The notes: generated by a model from the sequence alone, not told the origin. DNA of 6,803 bases from Chloroflexota bacterium (GCA_025980355.1 JAICXR010000184.1:1-6803); one strand, 5' to 3'; shown: positions 1-5,585, counted from the stretch's first letter. Numbers and translations are program-made.

Positions 1-1
1 C

Positions 2-745
2 ATGACGCCGGACTGGGCGCGACCGGCCAACACCACCGCCCGCTACCTGGATCGATCCGGCTATGCCGCCTATGCGGCCTATCTGGCGGCCTTCGCGCGC
101 CGCTATCGCGGCAAAATTGTCTACCTGCAGGTCTGGAACGAACCGAACACCAGTTTCGAGTGGGGCTACCGTCCGCCCGATCCCGCCGGCTATGCGGCCA
201 TGCTCCGGACGGTGTACCCGGTGGTCAAGGACGCCGACCCGGCAATCCGGGTGGTCTCGGCCGGCCTGGCGGCCAACCTGGCCACCGGCGGCATTGCCGT
301 GAACGACCTCACCTATCTGGACGGGCTCTACGCCGCGGGCGCGGCGCCCGCCTTCGACGTGCTGGGGTCCCACGCCTACGGCGACATCCTGCCGGCGGAC
401 GCGCCGCCCGATCCCCAGCAACTCAACTTCCAGCGCGTCCTGCTCCACCGCGCCAGCATGGTCCGCCACGGGGACGGCGCCAAACCGGTCCTCATCACCG
501 AGGCCGGCTGGAACGACGCCCCGCGCTGGACGCACGCCGTGTCCCCCGCCGCCCGGATTGCCAATACCGTCGAGGCCTACCGCCTCGCCGAAACCTGGCC
601 CTGGCTGCTCGCCCTGTGCATGTGGGAGTTCCGCCTCCCGGCCCGGGCGGGCACGGCGGAGGACTATGCGACGTTCGTGGACGTCGATTTTACGCCCCGC
701 GCGATCTACGACACCGTGGCGGCGTACGCGCAGGGTGGCGATTAG
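2..745 (+). CDS. Clan GH-A glycoside hydrolase (GH39/GH5-like), 5' end cut by the window
   Basis: This is the C-terminal part of a retaining glycosidase with a (beta/alpha)8 barrel, which hydrolyses a glycosidic bond in a plant-type or microbial saccharide. The motif WNEPN (residues 45-49 of the visible part) carries the expected acid/base Glu47 at the end of strand 4. SHAYG (123-127) fits a subsite strand, and LITEAGW (164-170) carries the expected nucleophile Glu167 on strand 7. MWEF (207-210) fits strand 8 with its substrate-stacking Trp. The first ATG lies at position 2, but the reading frame is open to the window edge and strands 1-3 are missing, so the true start is upstream and roughly 100 or more residues are lost. 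Because the N-terminus is absent, a signal peptide cannot be judged. The protein ends shortly after the barrel, with no C-terminal carbohydrate-binding module. The TAG stop (743-745) overlaps the stop of the convergent gene. The clan is secure; the exact GH family is not. Confidence 0.85.
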   Translation: MTPDWARPANTTARYLDRSGYAAYAAYLAAFARRYRGKIVYLQVWNEPNTSFEWGYRPPDPAGYAAMLRTVYPVVKDADPAIRVVSAGLAANLATGGIAVNDLTYLDGLYAAGAAPAFDVLGSHAYGDILPADAPPDPQQLNFQRVLLHRASMVRHGDGAKPVLITEAGWNDAPRWTHAVSPAARIANTVEAYRLAETWPWLLALCMWEFRLPARAGTAEDYATFVDVDFTPRAIYDTVAAYAQGGD

Positions 746-1353
746 GGCAACGCCGGCAGCGTCGGCTTACTCTTGACCGTGACGCTGCCCATGAGGCAGT
801 ACGCCTGGACCCGGATCAGCGGCGCGCCGGGATGCACGAAGGCGTCATTGGTGCGGCAGTCTTTGCTGCCCATGAGCGAGAAGCCGCCCAGGTCCACGTC
901 CACGCCTTCCGGCACGATGATGTCGATGCTGCCCATGACGGAGATGGCGGTGATCGTCGCTTCCGGCGCGTCCAGGGCCACCTGCCGGAGGTCCAGCAGG
1001 CAACTGCCCATAAAGGCAAGGGCCGAGGTCTGCTCGTCGAGCCGCCAGCGACCTTTGCGTGTTTCCGACGAGAGGCACGCCACCGTCCAGCGCGTCGCCT
1101 TGCGCAGGGCGGAACGGGCGAAGGTCGCCGACGCCGCCATCGGCATCAGCGCGGGCAGGTCCTGGGTGATTGTGTCCAGGTCGCCCTGCGTTCGGGCGTC
1201 ATAGACCGAGCGGATGCGGCCGGACAGTTCGTCCAGCGTCAGCCTTCCCGCCACGCAGTGCTCGCGCAAGCAGGCGATGGTGTGCTCGCGTTCACGATCA
1301 CCGATCCGGATAGCCGGCGGCTGCCGGTCGTCGGTCTGGCGCTGCAGCAGCAT
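742..1353 (-). CDS. DUF1707 (SHOCT-like) and LiaF C-terminal-like domain protein
   Basis: A 203-residue protein with no membrane segment or signal peptide, so probably cytoplasmic. Residues 16-67 match the DUF1707 pattern: IRIGDREREHTI opens it, AGRLTLDEL forms the middle, and it closes with DL...DLP. Residues about 110-195 resemble the C-terminal domain of LiaF-type proteins (cell wall-active antibiotic response), a beta-rich fold. In it, the motif MGS recurs four times (115-117, 140-142, 161-163, 188-190), each preceded by a hydrophobic residue. LiaF itself is a membrane inhibitor of the LiaRS envelope-stress system; here the membrane part is absent, so the role is unknown. The ATG at 1351-1353 is chosen because AAAGGAG lies 7 bases upstream, and upstream extension would run into the sigma-factor gene. 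The gene is 50 bases downstream of the sigma gene on the same strand, so co-transcription is likely. Its TAA stop overlaps the TAG of the convergent glycosidase gene. Confidence 0.82.
   Translation of the reverse strand: MLLQRQTDDRQPPAIRIGDREREHTIACLREHCVAGRLTLDELSGRIRSVYDARTQGDLDTITQDLPALMPMAASATFARSALRKATRWTVACLSSETRKGRWRLDEQTSALAFMGSCLLDLRQVALDAPEATITAISVMGSIDIIVPEGVDVDLGGFSLMGSKDCRTNDAFVHPGAPLIRVQAYCLMGSVTVKSKPTLPALP
752..774 (+). terminator. Candidate Rho-independent terminator of the glycosidase gene
   Basis: GCCGGC (752-757) and GTCGGC (761-766) form a 6-bp stem with one G-T wobble around an AGC loop. The stem is followed by TTACTCTT (767-774), which is five T in eight. It begins six bases after the glycosidase stop and lies inside the last codons of the convergent gene. 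The stem is short and the T tract interrupted, so this is a weak candidate. Confidence 0.35.
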
Positions 1354-1360
1354 CGACGCG

Positions 1361-1367
1361 CTCCTTT
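1361..1367 (-). promoter_or_regulatory. Ribosome binding site AAAGGAG for the DUF1707 gene
   Basis: On the minus strand AAAGGAG stands 7 bases before the ATG at 1353. It decides the start, since the same frame stays open far upstream through the sigma-factor gene. Confidence 0.8.
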
Positions 1368-1403
1368 CGTGCCCGAGTAGCGATTCTACACACTCCGATC
1401 CCG

Positions 1404-2639
1404 CTACCGTTCTTCCATAAAATCCTTGAGCGTGTTGGAGCGGTCCGGCGAGCGCATCTTGCGAAGCGCCCGGCTCTCGATCTGGCGGATTCGCTCCCGG
1501 GTCAGCTTGAAGCGCCTGGCGACTTCCTCCAGGGTGTGCGGCCGCCCGGTGCCGTCCAGGCCGTAGCGCAGTTGCAGGACCTGCTTCTCCCGCGGGTCCA
1601 GGCGGTTGAGCGCCATCCCCACTTCCAGGCGCAACACGTCGACGACCGCCGCCTCCTCCGGCGATTGCGTCCGGTCGTCGGGAATGTACTCCCCGAGTGT
1701 ACTTTCGCCTTCTTGTCCCACCGGCATCTCCAGGGACGCCGGCTGCTGGATCGCGCCGATGAGATCGCGCACCTTCTGGGGATCGAGGTTCAGCTCGGCG
1801 GCGACCTCTTCCGGCGAAGGGTCCCGACCGGTCTGTTGGGCAAGGTGCTGGACCGTGCGCTGATACAGACCGATCTGGTCGACCATGTACTCCGGAATCC
1901 GGATCATGCGCGCCTTCTCGGCGAGGGCCCGGAGGATGGCCTGACGGATCCACCAGGTGGCATAGGTGGAAAACCGAAAGCCCTTCTCCGGGTCGAAGCG
2001 TTCCACGGCCCGCATCAACCCGATGTTGCCTTCCTGGATCAGGTCGAGCAACGACAGACCGCGATTGACATATTTCTTGGCGATGCTGACGACGAGCCGC
2101 AGGTTCGAGCGCACTAGGCGGGCGCGGGCCACGCTGCCGGCCTGCATAATCTGGGCCTGTTCGGGCGTCAAGGGCAGTTCCTGGGGGGCCGGGTACACCT
2201 TGCGGAGTTGGTTTTCCAGCTCGATCGCCGGCCGCAGGCGGCGGCCCAGGGCGATCTCCTGTTCGGCGGTCAGGAGCGGGTCGCCCCCTATTTCGTTGAG
2301 ATACATCGCGATGGAGTCGCCGACGGACGACGTGCCGTGCACGGTTGGGGCACGGACCTCCAGCTCTTCCGGAAGCTCCTCCTCCTCAACCGCGTGGTCG
2401 TCCGGCTCGGCTTCGTCCGCATCGACCGGCACATCGTCCGGTTCCCGGCCGGCTGATGCGGAAGCGGGTGCGGGTAGGGCCGCCAGGAACGGCTCGGCTT
2501 TCGGGCGTACCCGTCCGTTGACGGGGACCCGGTCGGCGTCGACGAGCGTCGGTGCGGAGGCCGGGCGGGCGCTCGGGTGTTTCGCCCCGGATGCGGGCGG
2601 GGCATCATCCGGGGACGGTGGTGTCGGACGTTGAGGCAT
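1404..2639 (-). CDS. RNA polymerase sigma-70 factor, RpoD/SigA type (group 1 or 2)
   Basis: A 411-residue sigma factor that directs RNA polymerase to -10/-35 promoters. Region 1.2 covers about 107-140 (SIAMYLNEIG). Region 2 covers about 172-240, with the core-binding DLIQEGNIGLMRAV stretch and region 2.4 YATWWIRQAI (226-235), whose Gln233 is at the position that reads the -10 element. Region 3 begins at RMIRIPEYMVDQI (244-256). Region 4 covers about 338-396, with DPREKQVLQLRYGLDG and a helix-turn-helix at about 368-395 (TRERIRQIESRALRKM), ending in LKDFMEER. All regions are intact, so it should read near-consensus TTGACA/TATAAT promoters. The first ~105 residues are Pro/Ala-rich and acidic (EEEELPEELE at 85-94) and show no recognisable region 1.1. 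The ATG at 2637-2639 is chosen for AAGGAG 11 bases upstream and the onset of plausible protein. Whether it is the housekeeping factor or a paralogue cannot be told, since several RpoD-like copies are common in Chloroflexota. Confidence 0.95.
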   Translation of the reverse strand: MPQRPTPPSPDDAPPASGAKHPSARPASAPTLVDADRVPVNGRVRPKAEPFLAALPAPASASAGREPDDVPVDADEAEPDDHAVEEEELPEELEVRAPTVHGTSSVGDSIAMYLNEIGGDPLLTAEQEIALGRRLRPAIELENQLRKVYPAPQELPLTPEQAQIMQAGSVARARLVRSNLRLVVSIAKKYVNRGLSLLDLIQEGNIGLMRAVERFDPEKGFRFSTYATWWIRQAILRALAEKARMIRIPEYMVDQIGLYQRTVQHLAQQTGRDPSPEEVAAELNLDPQKVRDLIGAIQQPASLEMPVGQEGESTLGEYIPDDRTQSPEEAAVVDVLRLEVGMALNRLDPREKQVLQLRYGLDGTGRPHTLEEVARRFKLTRERIRQIESRALRKMRSPDRSNTLKDFMEER

Positions 2640-2650
2640 ACTCCCCCTCA

Positions 2651-2656
2651 CTCCTT
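2651..2656 (-). promoter_or_regulatory. Ribosome binding site AAGGAG for the sigma-factor gene
   Basis: AAGGAG on the minus strand lies 11 bases before the ATG at 2639, which is slightly long spacing. A second purine run (GGGGGAG, 2641-2647) is closer but almost touches the start codon. The next in-frame ATG upstream (MFRYLRQ) has no comparable site. Confidence 0.55.
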
Positions 2657-2746
2657 CAAGCTGGCGGAGATAACGAAACATGACGATGACGGAGAACCGT
2701 CGCCATCTGGCGTTGTCGCCACCGCGTGCCGTGCGGCATGCGTTCC

Positions 2747-3886
2747 CTAGCCGGCAATCGTCGTGAGCCGGTCCGCTTGTTCGGCGCTGATCTGTTGCAC
2801 AATCCAATCCAGCACGTCATACCCGGCCTCGGGCGTGTTCAGGAGCCCGTGATCCCCGCCGGGGTAGATCACCAGTGTATGGGGCGCCGTGGCCTCCGCG
2901 TGGATGTGCCGGGCTTCCTCCACCGGAATGATGATATCCCGTTCCCCATGTACCGTCAGTATGGGGCAGGTGATTTGGGCTATGCTCCCCCGGAGGGTGA
3001 ACTGCTGCACCAGGTCGCGCACCTCCGGCGAGCCGTCGATCCCGGTCACGTACTTCAAGGCGGCCTCCACGAACCGGGCGGAGGCTTCAAACCAATGGCG
3101 CGGCTCGTAGAAGCCCGAGACGTTTACCACCGCCGCGATCCGGGGATCCTCCGACGCCGCCTTCAGGGCGACGGTGCCGCCGAGGCTCGTGCCGAGGACG
3201 GCGATGCGGTCCGGATCGATGCCGGGGTGCCGGGAGAGCACGTCGATGGCCTCGCTGATCGCGCGGTAGGAGGAAAAGTGCAAACGGCTGCCGACGAAGG
3301 CCTCGCCATGCCCGGGCAGATCCATGGCGAAGGCGGCGATGCCGCGCTCGACCAGCGGCTCCGGCTGAAAGTCCGGTTGTTCCTTGGCGCTGGCCAGGCC
3401 CGGCACGACCACGACGCACGGAACAGGACCCGGGCGCGGCGGCCGGTGCAGGTAGCCCGCCAGCGGCGAACCGATGCCGCCCACCCGGAGGCGTTCGATC
3501 GGCGGCTCGCTCAGTTCGGCATAGCGGGCGTAGGCGGCGGCGCAGCGGGCATACAGGTCGCGCTTGGTCGAGGTGTCGGCGCTGATGGCGACATCGCCGA
3601 TCCGGAAGAGCAACGAAGCCCGCTTGTACAGCCCCGCGGCGCTCGCGTAGCGCCCCTCCGCCTCCCGGCGGCCGGCAAGTTCGACATAATGGTGCCCAGT
3701 GCGTTCCCACGCCTGCGCCCACGGGCGGTCACCGAGCTGCCGGATCTGCCGTAGCGTCCGGTCGACGTCCTTGAACGAGGCGCCCCAGCCATCGATGAAG
3801 ACGTGGTAGAGCTCCCTGGTGAATGGCCGGAGGCCCACGGCAGCCACGACCCGCTGAGAGAGCGCAGCACCGAGACGACGTAACAC
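2747..3886 (-). CDS. Alpha/beta hydrolase with N-terminal helical domain (FrsA / dienelactone hydrolase-like esterase)
   Basis: A 379-residue serine hydrolase. Residues 1-130 are mainly helical, like the N-terminal helical lid in FrsA-type and 2,6-dihydroxypseudooxynicotine hydrolase-type enzymes. Residues about 135-365 form the alpha/beta fold. VVVVPGLAS (158-166) fits the oxyanion-hole strand. DLPGHGEA (189-196) is typical of this superfamily. The nucleophile elbow GTSLGG (232-237) gives Ser234, GERDIIIP (314-321) gives Asp317, and GGDHG (343-347) gives His346, so the triad is complete. There is no signal peptide, so it is probably cytosolic. The substrate is unknown; an ester or a C-C bond substrate is possible. 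The GTG at 3884-3886 is chosen because AGGAG lies 7 bases upstream. It is the first gene of the leftward run: the sigma gene follows after 107 bases on the same strand, so read-through is possible, but that gap is long enough for a separate promoter. Confidence 0.9.
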   Translation of the reverse strand: MLRRLGAALSQRVVAAVGLRPFTRELYHVFIDGWGASFKDVDRTLRQIRQLGDRPWAQAWERTGHHYVELAGRREAEGRYASAAGLYKRASLLFRIGDVAISADTSTKRDLYARCAAAYARYAELSEPPIERLRVGGIGSPLAGYLHRPPRPGPVPCVVVVPGLASAKEQPDFQPEPLVERGIAAFAMDLPGHGEAFVGSRLHFSSYRAISEAIDVLSRHPGIDPDRIAVLGTSLGGTVALKAASEDPRIAAVVNVSGFYEPRHWFEASARFVEAALKYVTGIDGSPEVRDLVQQFTLRGSIAQITCPILTVHGERDIIIPVEEARHIHAEATAPHTLVIYPGGDHGLLNTPEAGYDVLDWIVQQISAEQADRLTTIAG

Positions 3887-3893
3887 GAACGGT

Positions 3894-3898
3894 CTCCT
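3894..3898 (-). promoter_or_regulatory. Ribosome binding site AGGAG deciding the GTG start of the hydrolase
   Basis: On the minus strand GCAGGAGA places AGGAG 7 bases before GTG at 3886. No in-frame ATG nearby has a better site. Confidence 0.7.
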
Positions 3899-3924
3899 GC
3901 GACAGCGTTGCCGGTTCGGCGTCT

Positions 3925-3933
3925 ATCGTACCA
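3925..3933 (-). promoter_or_regulatory. Candidate extended -10 promoter element for the hydrolase gene
   Basis: On the minus strand TGGTACGAT fits an extended -10 (TGn followed by TACGAT, four of six consensus bases). The hexamer 17 bases further upstream (CTGGAG) is a poor -35, as is common for extended -10 promoters. It would place transcription start near 3918, giving a leader of about 30 bases containing the ribosome binding site. Motif match only. Confidence 0.35.
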
Positions 3934-3963
3934 CACCCGCCCGGGGGCTCCAGATCGGTCTGA

Positions 3964-4037
3964 TAGCCCGCTTGGCCGAGCCGAAAGTACTATTGGCAAG
4001 GTACTATCGGGCTACGTTTGTTGACTCGGATGGTACT
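3964..4037. repeat. Short direct and inverted repeats in the divergent intergenic region
   Basis: GTACTAT occurs at 3987-3993 and again at 4001-4007, 14 bases apart. A partial copy GTACT lies at 4033-4037. TAGCCCG (3964-3970) is inverted as CGGGCTA (4008-4014), enclosing the two full copies. The near-palindrome GCTTGGCCGAGC (3970-3981) sits between them. The arrangement lies between two divergent genes and just upstream of a TTGACT hexamer, so it could be an operator, but no regulator family is recognisable from it. Confidence 0.4.
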
Positions 4038-4050
4038 TCTCTCCTACACC
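4021..4050 (+). promoter_or_regulatory. Candidate sigma-70 promoter for the secreted 3D-domain gene
   Basis: TTGACT (4021-4026, five of six -35 bases) is followed after 18 bases by TACACC (4045-4050, three of six -10 bases). This would give a leader of roughly 70 bases before the TTG start at 4129. The -35 is good and the -10 weak. Confidence 0.35.
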
Positions 4051-4115
4051 ACTTGCAGTGCGTCGTCACCGGAGCCCGCAACGCAGCGCCGGCCGGCCCG
4101 CACCGCAATGACGTA

Positions 4116-4123
4116 GAGGAGGG
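4116..4123 (+). promoter_or_regulatory. Ribosome binding site GAGGAGGG deciding a TTG start
   Basis: GAGGAGGG is the strongest Shine-Dalgarno match in the window and lies 5 bases before TTG at 4129. The only ATG nearby (4108) runs into a TAG after one codon, so TTG is the credible start. Confidence 0.75.
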
Positions 4124-4128
4124 AACCC

Positions 4129-4518
4129 TTGGCACCGCTCGCTTCGAAGCCCCTGTGGAAAGTCCGGCAATGGCGCACCTTGCTGGTAAGTCTCGGCCTG
4201 TTGCTGTCGCTGCTGCCGGTCGGCGCCCAGGCCGATGGCGCTCCCTGGCAAGGGATGACGATTACTGCCTATTGCGATTCCGGCCGGATGGCCGACGGGA
4301 ACTGGGTCCACGACGGCGCGGTCGCTGGCGGCTGGAATCTGCCCTTTGGCAGCCTGGTGGAAATATCGGGCATGGGCGTCTTCATGGTGGAGGACCGGGG
4401 CGGCGCCGTCCAGCCGGGCCATCTGGACGTGTGGATGGGATCGTGCAACAGTGCCACCTATTTCGGGCGCGAATGGCGCTCCGTGCGCGTGCAACGCTAC
4501 GGCTGGTGGGGCGACTGA
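4129..4518 (+). CDS. Secreted 3D-domain / RlpA-like double-psi beta-barrel protein
   Basis: A 129-residue exported protein. Residues 7-16 hold basic residues (K7, K11, R13, R16), about 17-32 are a hydrophobic core (TLLVSLGLLLSLLPVG), and AQA (33-35) is a likely signal peptidase I site, leaving a mature chain of about 94 residues. The mature part is almost entirely one small barrel: TITAYC (44-49), LPFGSLVEI (71-79), MVEDRGG (86-92), LDVWM (99-103) and YFGREWRSVRV (111-121). This order is that of 3D (PF06725) domains, found in cell-wall lytic or remodelling proteins such as YocH and YuiC, and of the related RlpA barrel. Asp89 and Asp100 keep the family spacing of 11, but the position of the first family aspartate seems to be Gly67. 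Cys49 and Cys106 could form a disulfide after export. There is no LysM, SH3 or other wall-binding domain. The catalytic role is inferred only. The start is TTG, supported by the ribosome binding site. Confidence 0.8.
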   Translation: MAPLASKPLWKVRQWRTLLVSLGLLLSLLPVGAQADGAPWQGMTITAYCDSGRMADGNWVHDGAVAGGWNLPFGSLVEISGMGVFMVEDRGGAVQPGHLDVWMGSCNSATYFGREWRSVRVQRYGWWGD

Positions 4519-4529
4519 CGCACCCATCC

Positions 4530-4555
4530 CCTATACTCCTGGCCTATACCCCTGG
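4530..4555. repeat. Tandem duplication of a 13-base unit
   Basis: CCTATACTCCTGG (4530-4542) is followed directly by CCTATACCCCTGG (4543-4555); the copies differ at one base (T4537 against C4550). The pair sits 12 bases after the 3D gene and 52 bases before the first isomerase. The first copy includes TATACT, a five-of-six -10 match, but no -35 hexamer is suitably spaced. Confidence 0.7.
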
Positions 4556-4586
4556 TTGCTCCCGACATGAGTGAACCGGGTACCGC

Positions 4587-4598
4587 AAAAGGAAAGGA
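4587..4598 (+). promoter_or_regulatory. Ribosome binding site region of the first isomerase
   Basis: AAAAGGAAAGGA carries two overlapping AAAGGA matches; the nearer one lies 9 bases before ATG at 4608 and supports that start. Confidence 0.6.
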
Positions 4599-4607
4599 CT
4601 GCATCCT

Positions 4608-5384
4608 ATGGCCCAGCCCCGACTCGCCGCCCAACTCTACACGCTGCGGGAATTCACCAAAACCGTCGAAGGGTTTACCGAGGCGATGCGCAAGGTGCGG
4701 CAGATGGGGTACAGCGCGGTGCAGATTTCCGCGATCGGTCCTTTCCCCGCCCAGCAGGTGCGGGATATCGTCACCGCCGCCGGCCTCACGATTTGCAACA
4801 CGCACGTCGGGTTTGCCCGCCTCCAGAACGACTTGCCGGCGGTGATCGAAGAGCACAAGCTCTGGAATTGCCGCCACGTCGCCGTGGGGAGCCTTCCCCC
4901 GTCATTCCGAAGCGACGGCGCCGCCGGTTTCCGCCGCTTCGCCCAGGAGGCGACCGCCATCGGCCGCAGTCTGCACGGCGCCGGCCTCACGTTTAGCTAC
5001 CACAATCACGCCTTCGAGTTCGAACACTTCCCCGGCGAAGCCGGCACCGCCCTCGACATCATCTACGGCGAGACGGACCCGGCCTACGTCCAGGCGGAGA
5101 TCGACGTCTACTGGGTGCAGTACGGCGGCGCGGACCCGGCCGCCTGGATCCGCCGGGTCCGCAACCGCATGCCGGTCATCCACCTCAAAGACATGACCAT
5201 GCAGGCAAATAAGCAGATCATGGCCGAGGTGGGCGAGGGGAACCTGAACTGGCCGGCCATCCTCGACGCCTGCCGCGACGCCAACGTCGAGTGGTACGCC
5301 GTCGAACAGGACGTCTGCCAGCGCGACCCGTTCGAAAGCCTGGCCATCAGCTATCGCAACCTGAGCGGCATGGGCCTGGCGTAG
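4608..5384 (+). CDS. Sugar phosphate isomerase/epimerase (xylose isomerase-like TIM barrel)
   Basis: A 258-residue single-domain protein of the AP_endonuc_2 / xylose isomerase-like TIM-barrel superfamily, a usual length for the group. It opens with the strand LAAQLYTLRE (6-15). It has NTHVGF (64-69), the characteristic YHNHAFEFE (131-139), EIDVYWV (164-170), VIHLKDM (190-196), and AVEQD (231-235). Expected divalent-metal ligands are one Glu in the HNHAFEFE stretch, Asp166, His192 and Glu233, so the site looks intact. Such enzymes isomerise, epimerise or dehydrate sugars, keto-sugars and inositol derivatives; sequence alone does not give the substrate here. It is cytosolic, with no signal peptide. 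It lies 89 bases after the 3D gene and 201 bases before the next isomerase, so it may form its own unit or head the carbohydrate cluster. Assignment to superfamily is firm; the specific reaction is unknown. Confidence 0.9.
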   Translation: MAQPRLAAQLYTLREFTKTVEGFTEAMRKVRQMGYSAVQISAIGPFPAQQVRDIVTAAGLTICNTHVGFARLQNDLPAVIEEHKLWNCRHVAVGSLPPSFRSDGAAGFRRFAQEATAIGRSLHGAGLTFSYHNHAFEFEHFPGEAGTALDIIYGETDPAYVQAEIDVYWVQYGGADPAAWIRRVRNRMPVIHLKDMTMQANKQIMAEVGEGNLNWPAILDACRDANVEWYAVEQDVCQRDPFESLAISYRNLSGMGLA

Positions 5385-5389
5385 GGATG

Positions 5390-5490
5390 CCCTCAGCCGC
5401 TCGCTGAAGCTCGCACCCCCTCCCGGCTCTGCGGACGGGTACCCTTTGGGTGCCTCTCCCCCGGGGAGAGGGCAGGGTGAGGGCCCTCAG
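5390..5490. repeat. REP-like palindromic element between the isomerase genes
   Basis: Three successive hairpins fill this stretch. TCAGC (5393-5397) pairs with GCTGA (5403-5407). GGTACCC (5438-5444) pairs with GGGTGCC (5448-5454) around TTT, with one G-T wobble. CCTCTCCCC (5453-5461) pairs with GGGGAGAGG (5463-5471). CCCTCAG occurs at both ends (5390-5396 and 5484-5490). The tail GGGCAGGGTGAGGG and the CCTCTCCC/GGGAGAGG core resemble extragenic palindromes I recall as repeated in several high-GC genomes; copy number cannot be checked here. No T tract follows, so it is not a clear intrinsic terminator. The rest of the 5385-5585 gap holds only the ribosome binding site and GC-rich inverted repeats near 5544-5568. 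Confidence 0.55.
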
Positions 5491-5572
5491 GCTCAAGAGA
5501 GTGGCTCGGCGTACGGTCCGTGTGCTACCCTCTTTGCCGGGAGCCGCCCGCGCCGGCGGTTGGCGGGCCAGG

Positions 5573-5580
5573 AAGGGGAG
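5573..5580 (+). promoter_or_regulatory. Ribosome binding site AAGGGGAG deciding the GTG start of the second isomerase
   Basis: AAGGGGAG lies 5 bases before GTG at 5586. An in-frame ATG exists 66 bases upstream (5520), but it would add a Cys/Pro/Gly-rich stretch unlike a TIM barrel and has no comparable site. Confidence 0.7.
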
Positions 5581-5585
5581 CGACC

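Noticed and set aside
160..1380. Long + strand open frame (406 codons) across the glycosidase and DUF1707 genes
   Set aside because: Arg/Gly/Pro/His-rich low-complexity translation in the wrong frame of two well-supported genes; a high-GC artefact.
1354..1953. N-terminal extension of the DUF1707 gene to 403 residues
   Set aside because: The extension lies out of frame over the sigma gene and is Gly/Arg/Pro-rich; a strong ribosome binding site marks the ATG at 1353.
1966..2634. + strand open frame antisense to the sigma-factor gene
   Set aside because: Ser/Arg/Gly-rich shadow of the sigma gene with no family motif.
2723..2742. Hairpin just after the hydrolase stop as a terminator
   Set aside because: The stem around TGCC/GGCA has a mismatch on the transcribed strand and no T tract follows, so termination is not supported.
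2726..3754. + strand open frame (342 codons) antisense to the hydrolase
   Set aside because: The opposite strand encodes a hydrolase with a full catalytic triad; this frame shows no domain and has no matching ribosome binding site.
4017..4128. c-di-AMP (ydaO) riboswitch upstream of the 3D gene
   Set aside because: The genomic context would suit it, but the leader is short and the conserved ydaO sequence blocks are not visible.
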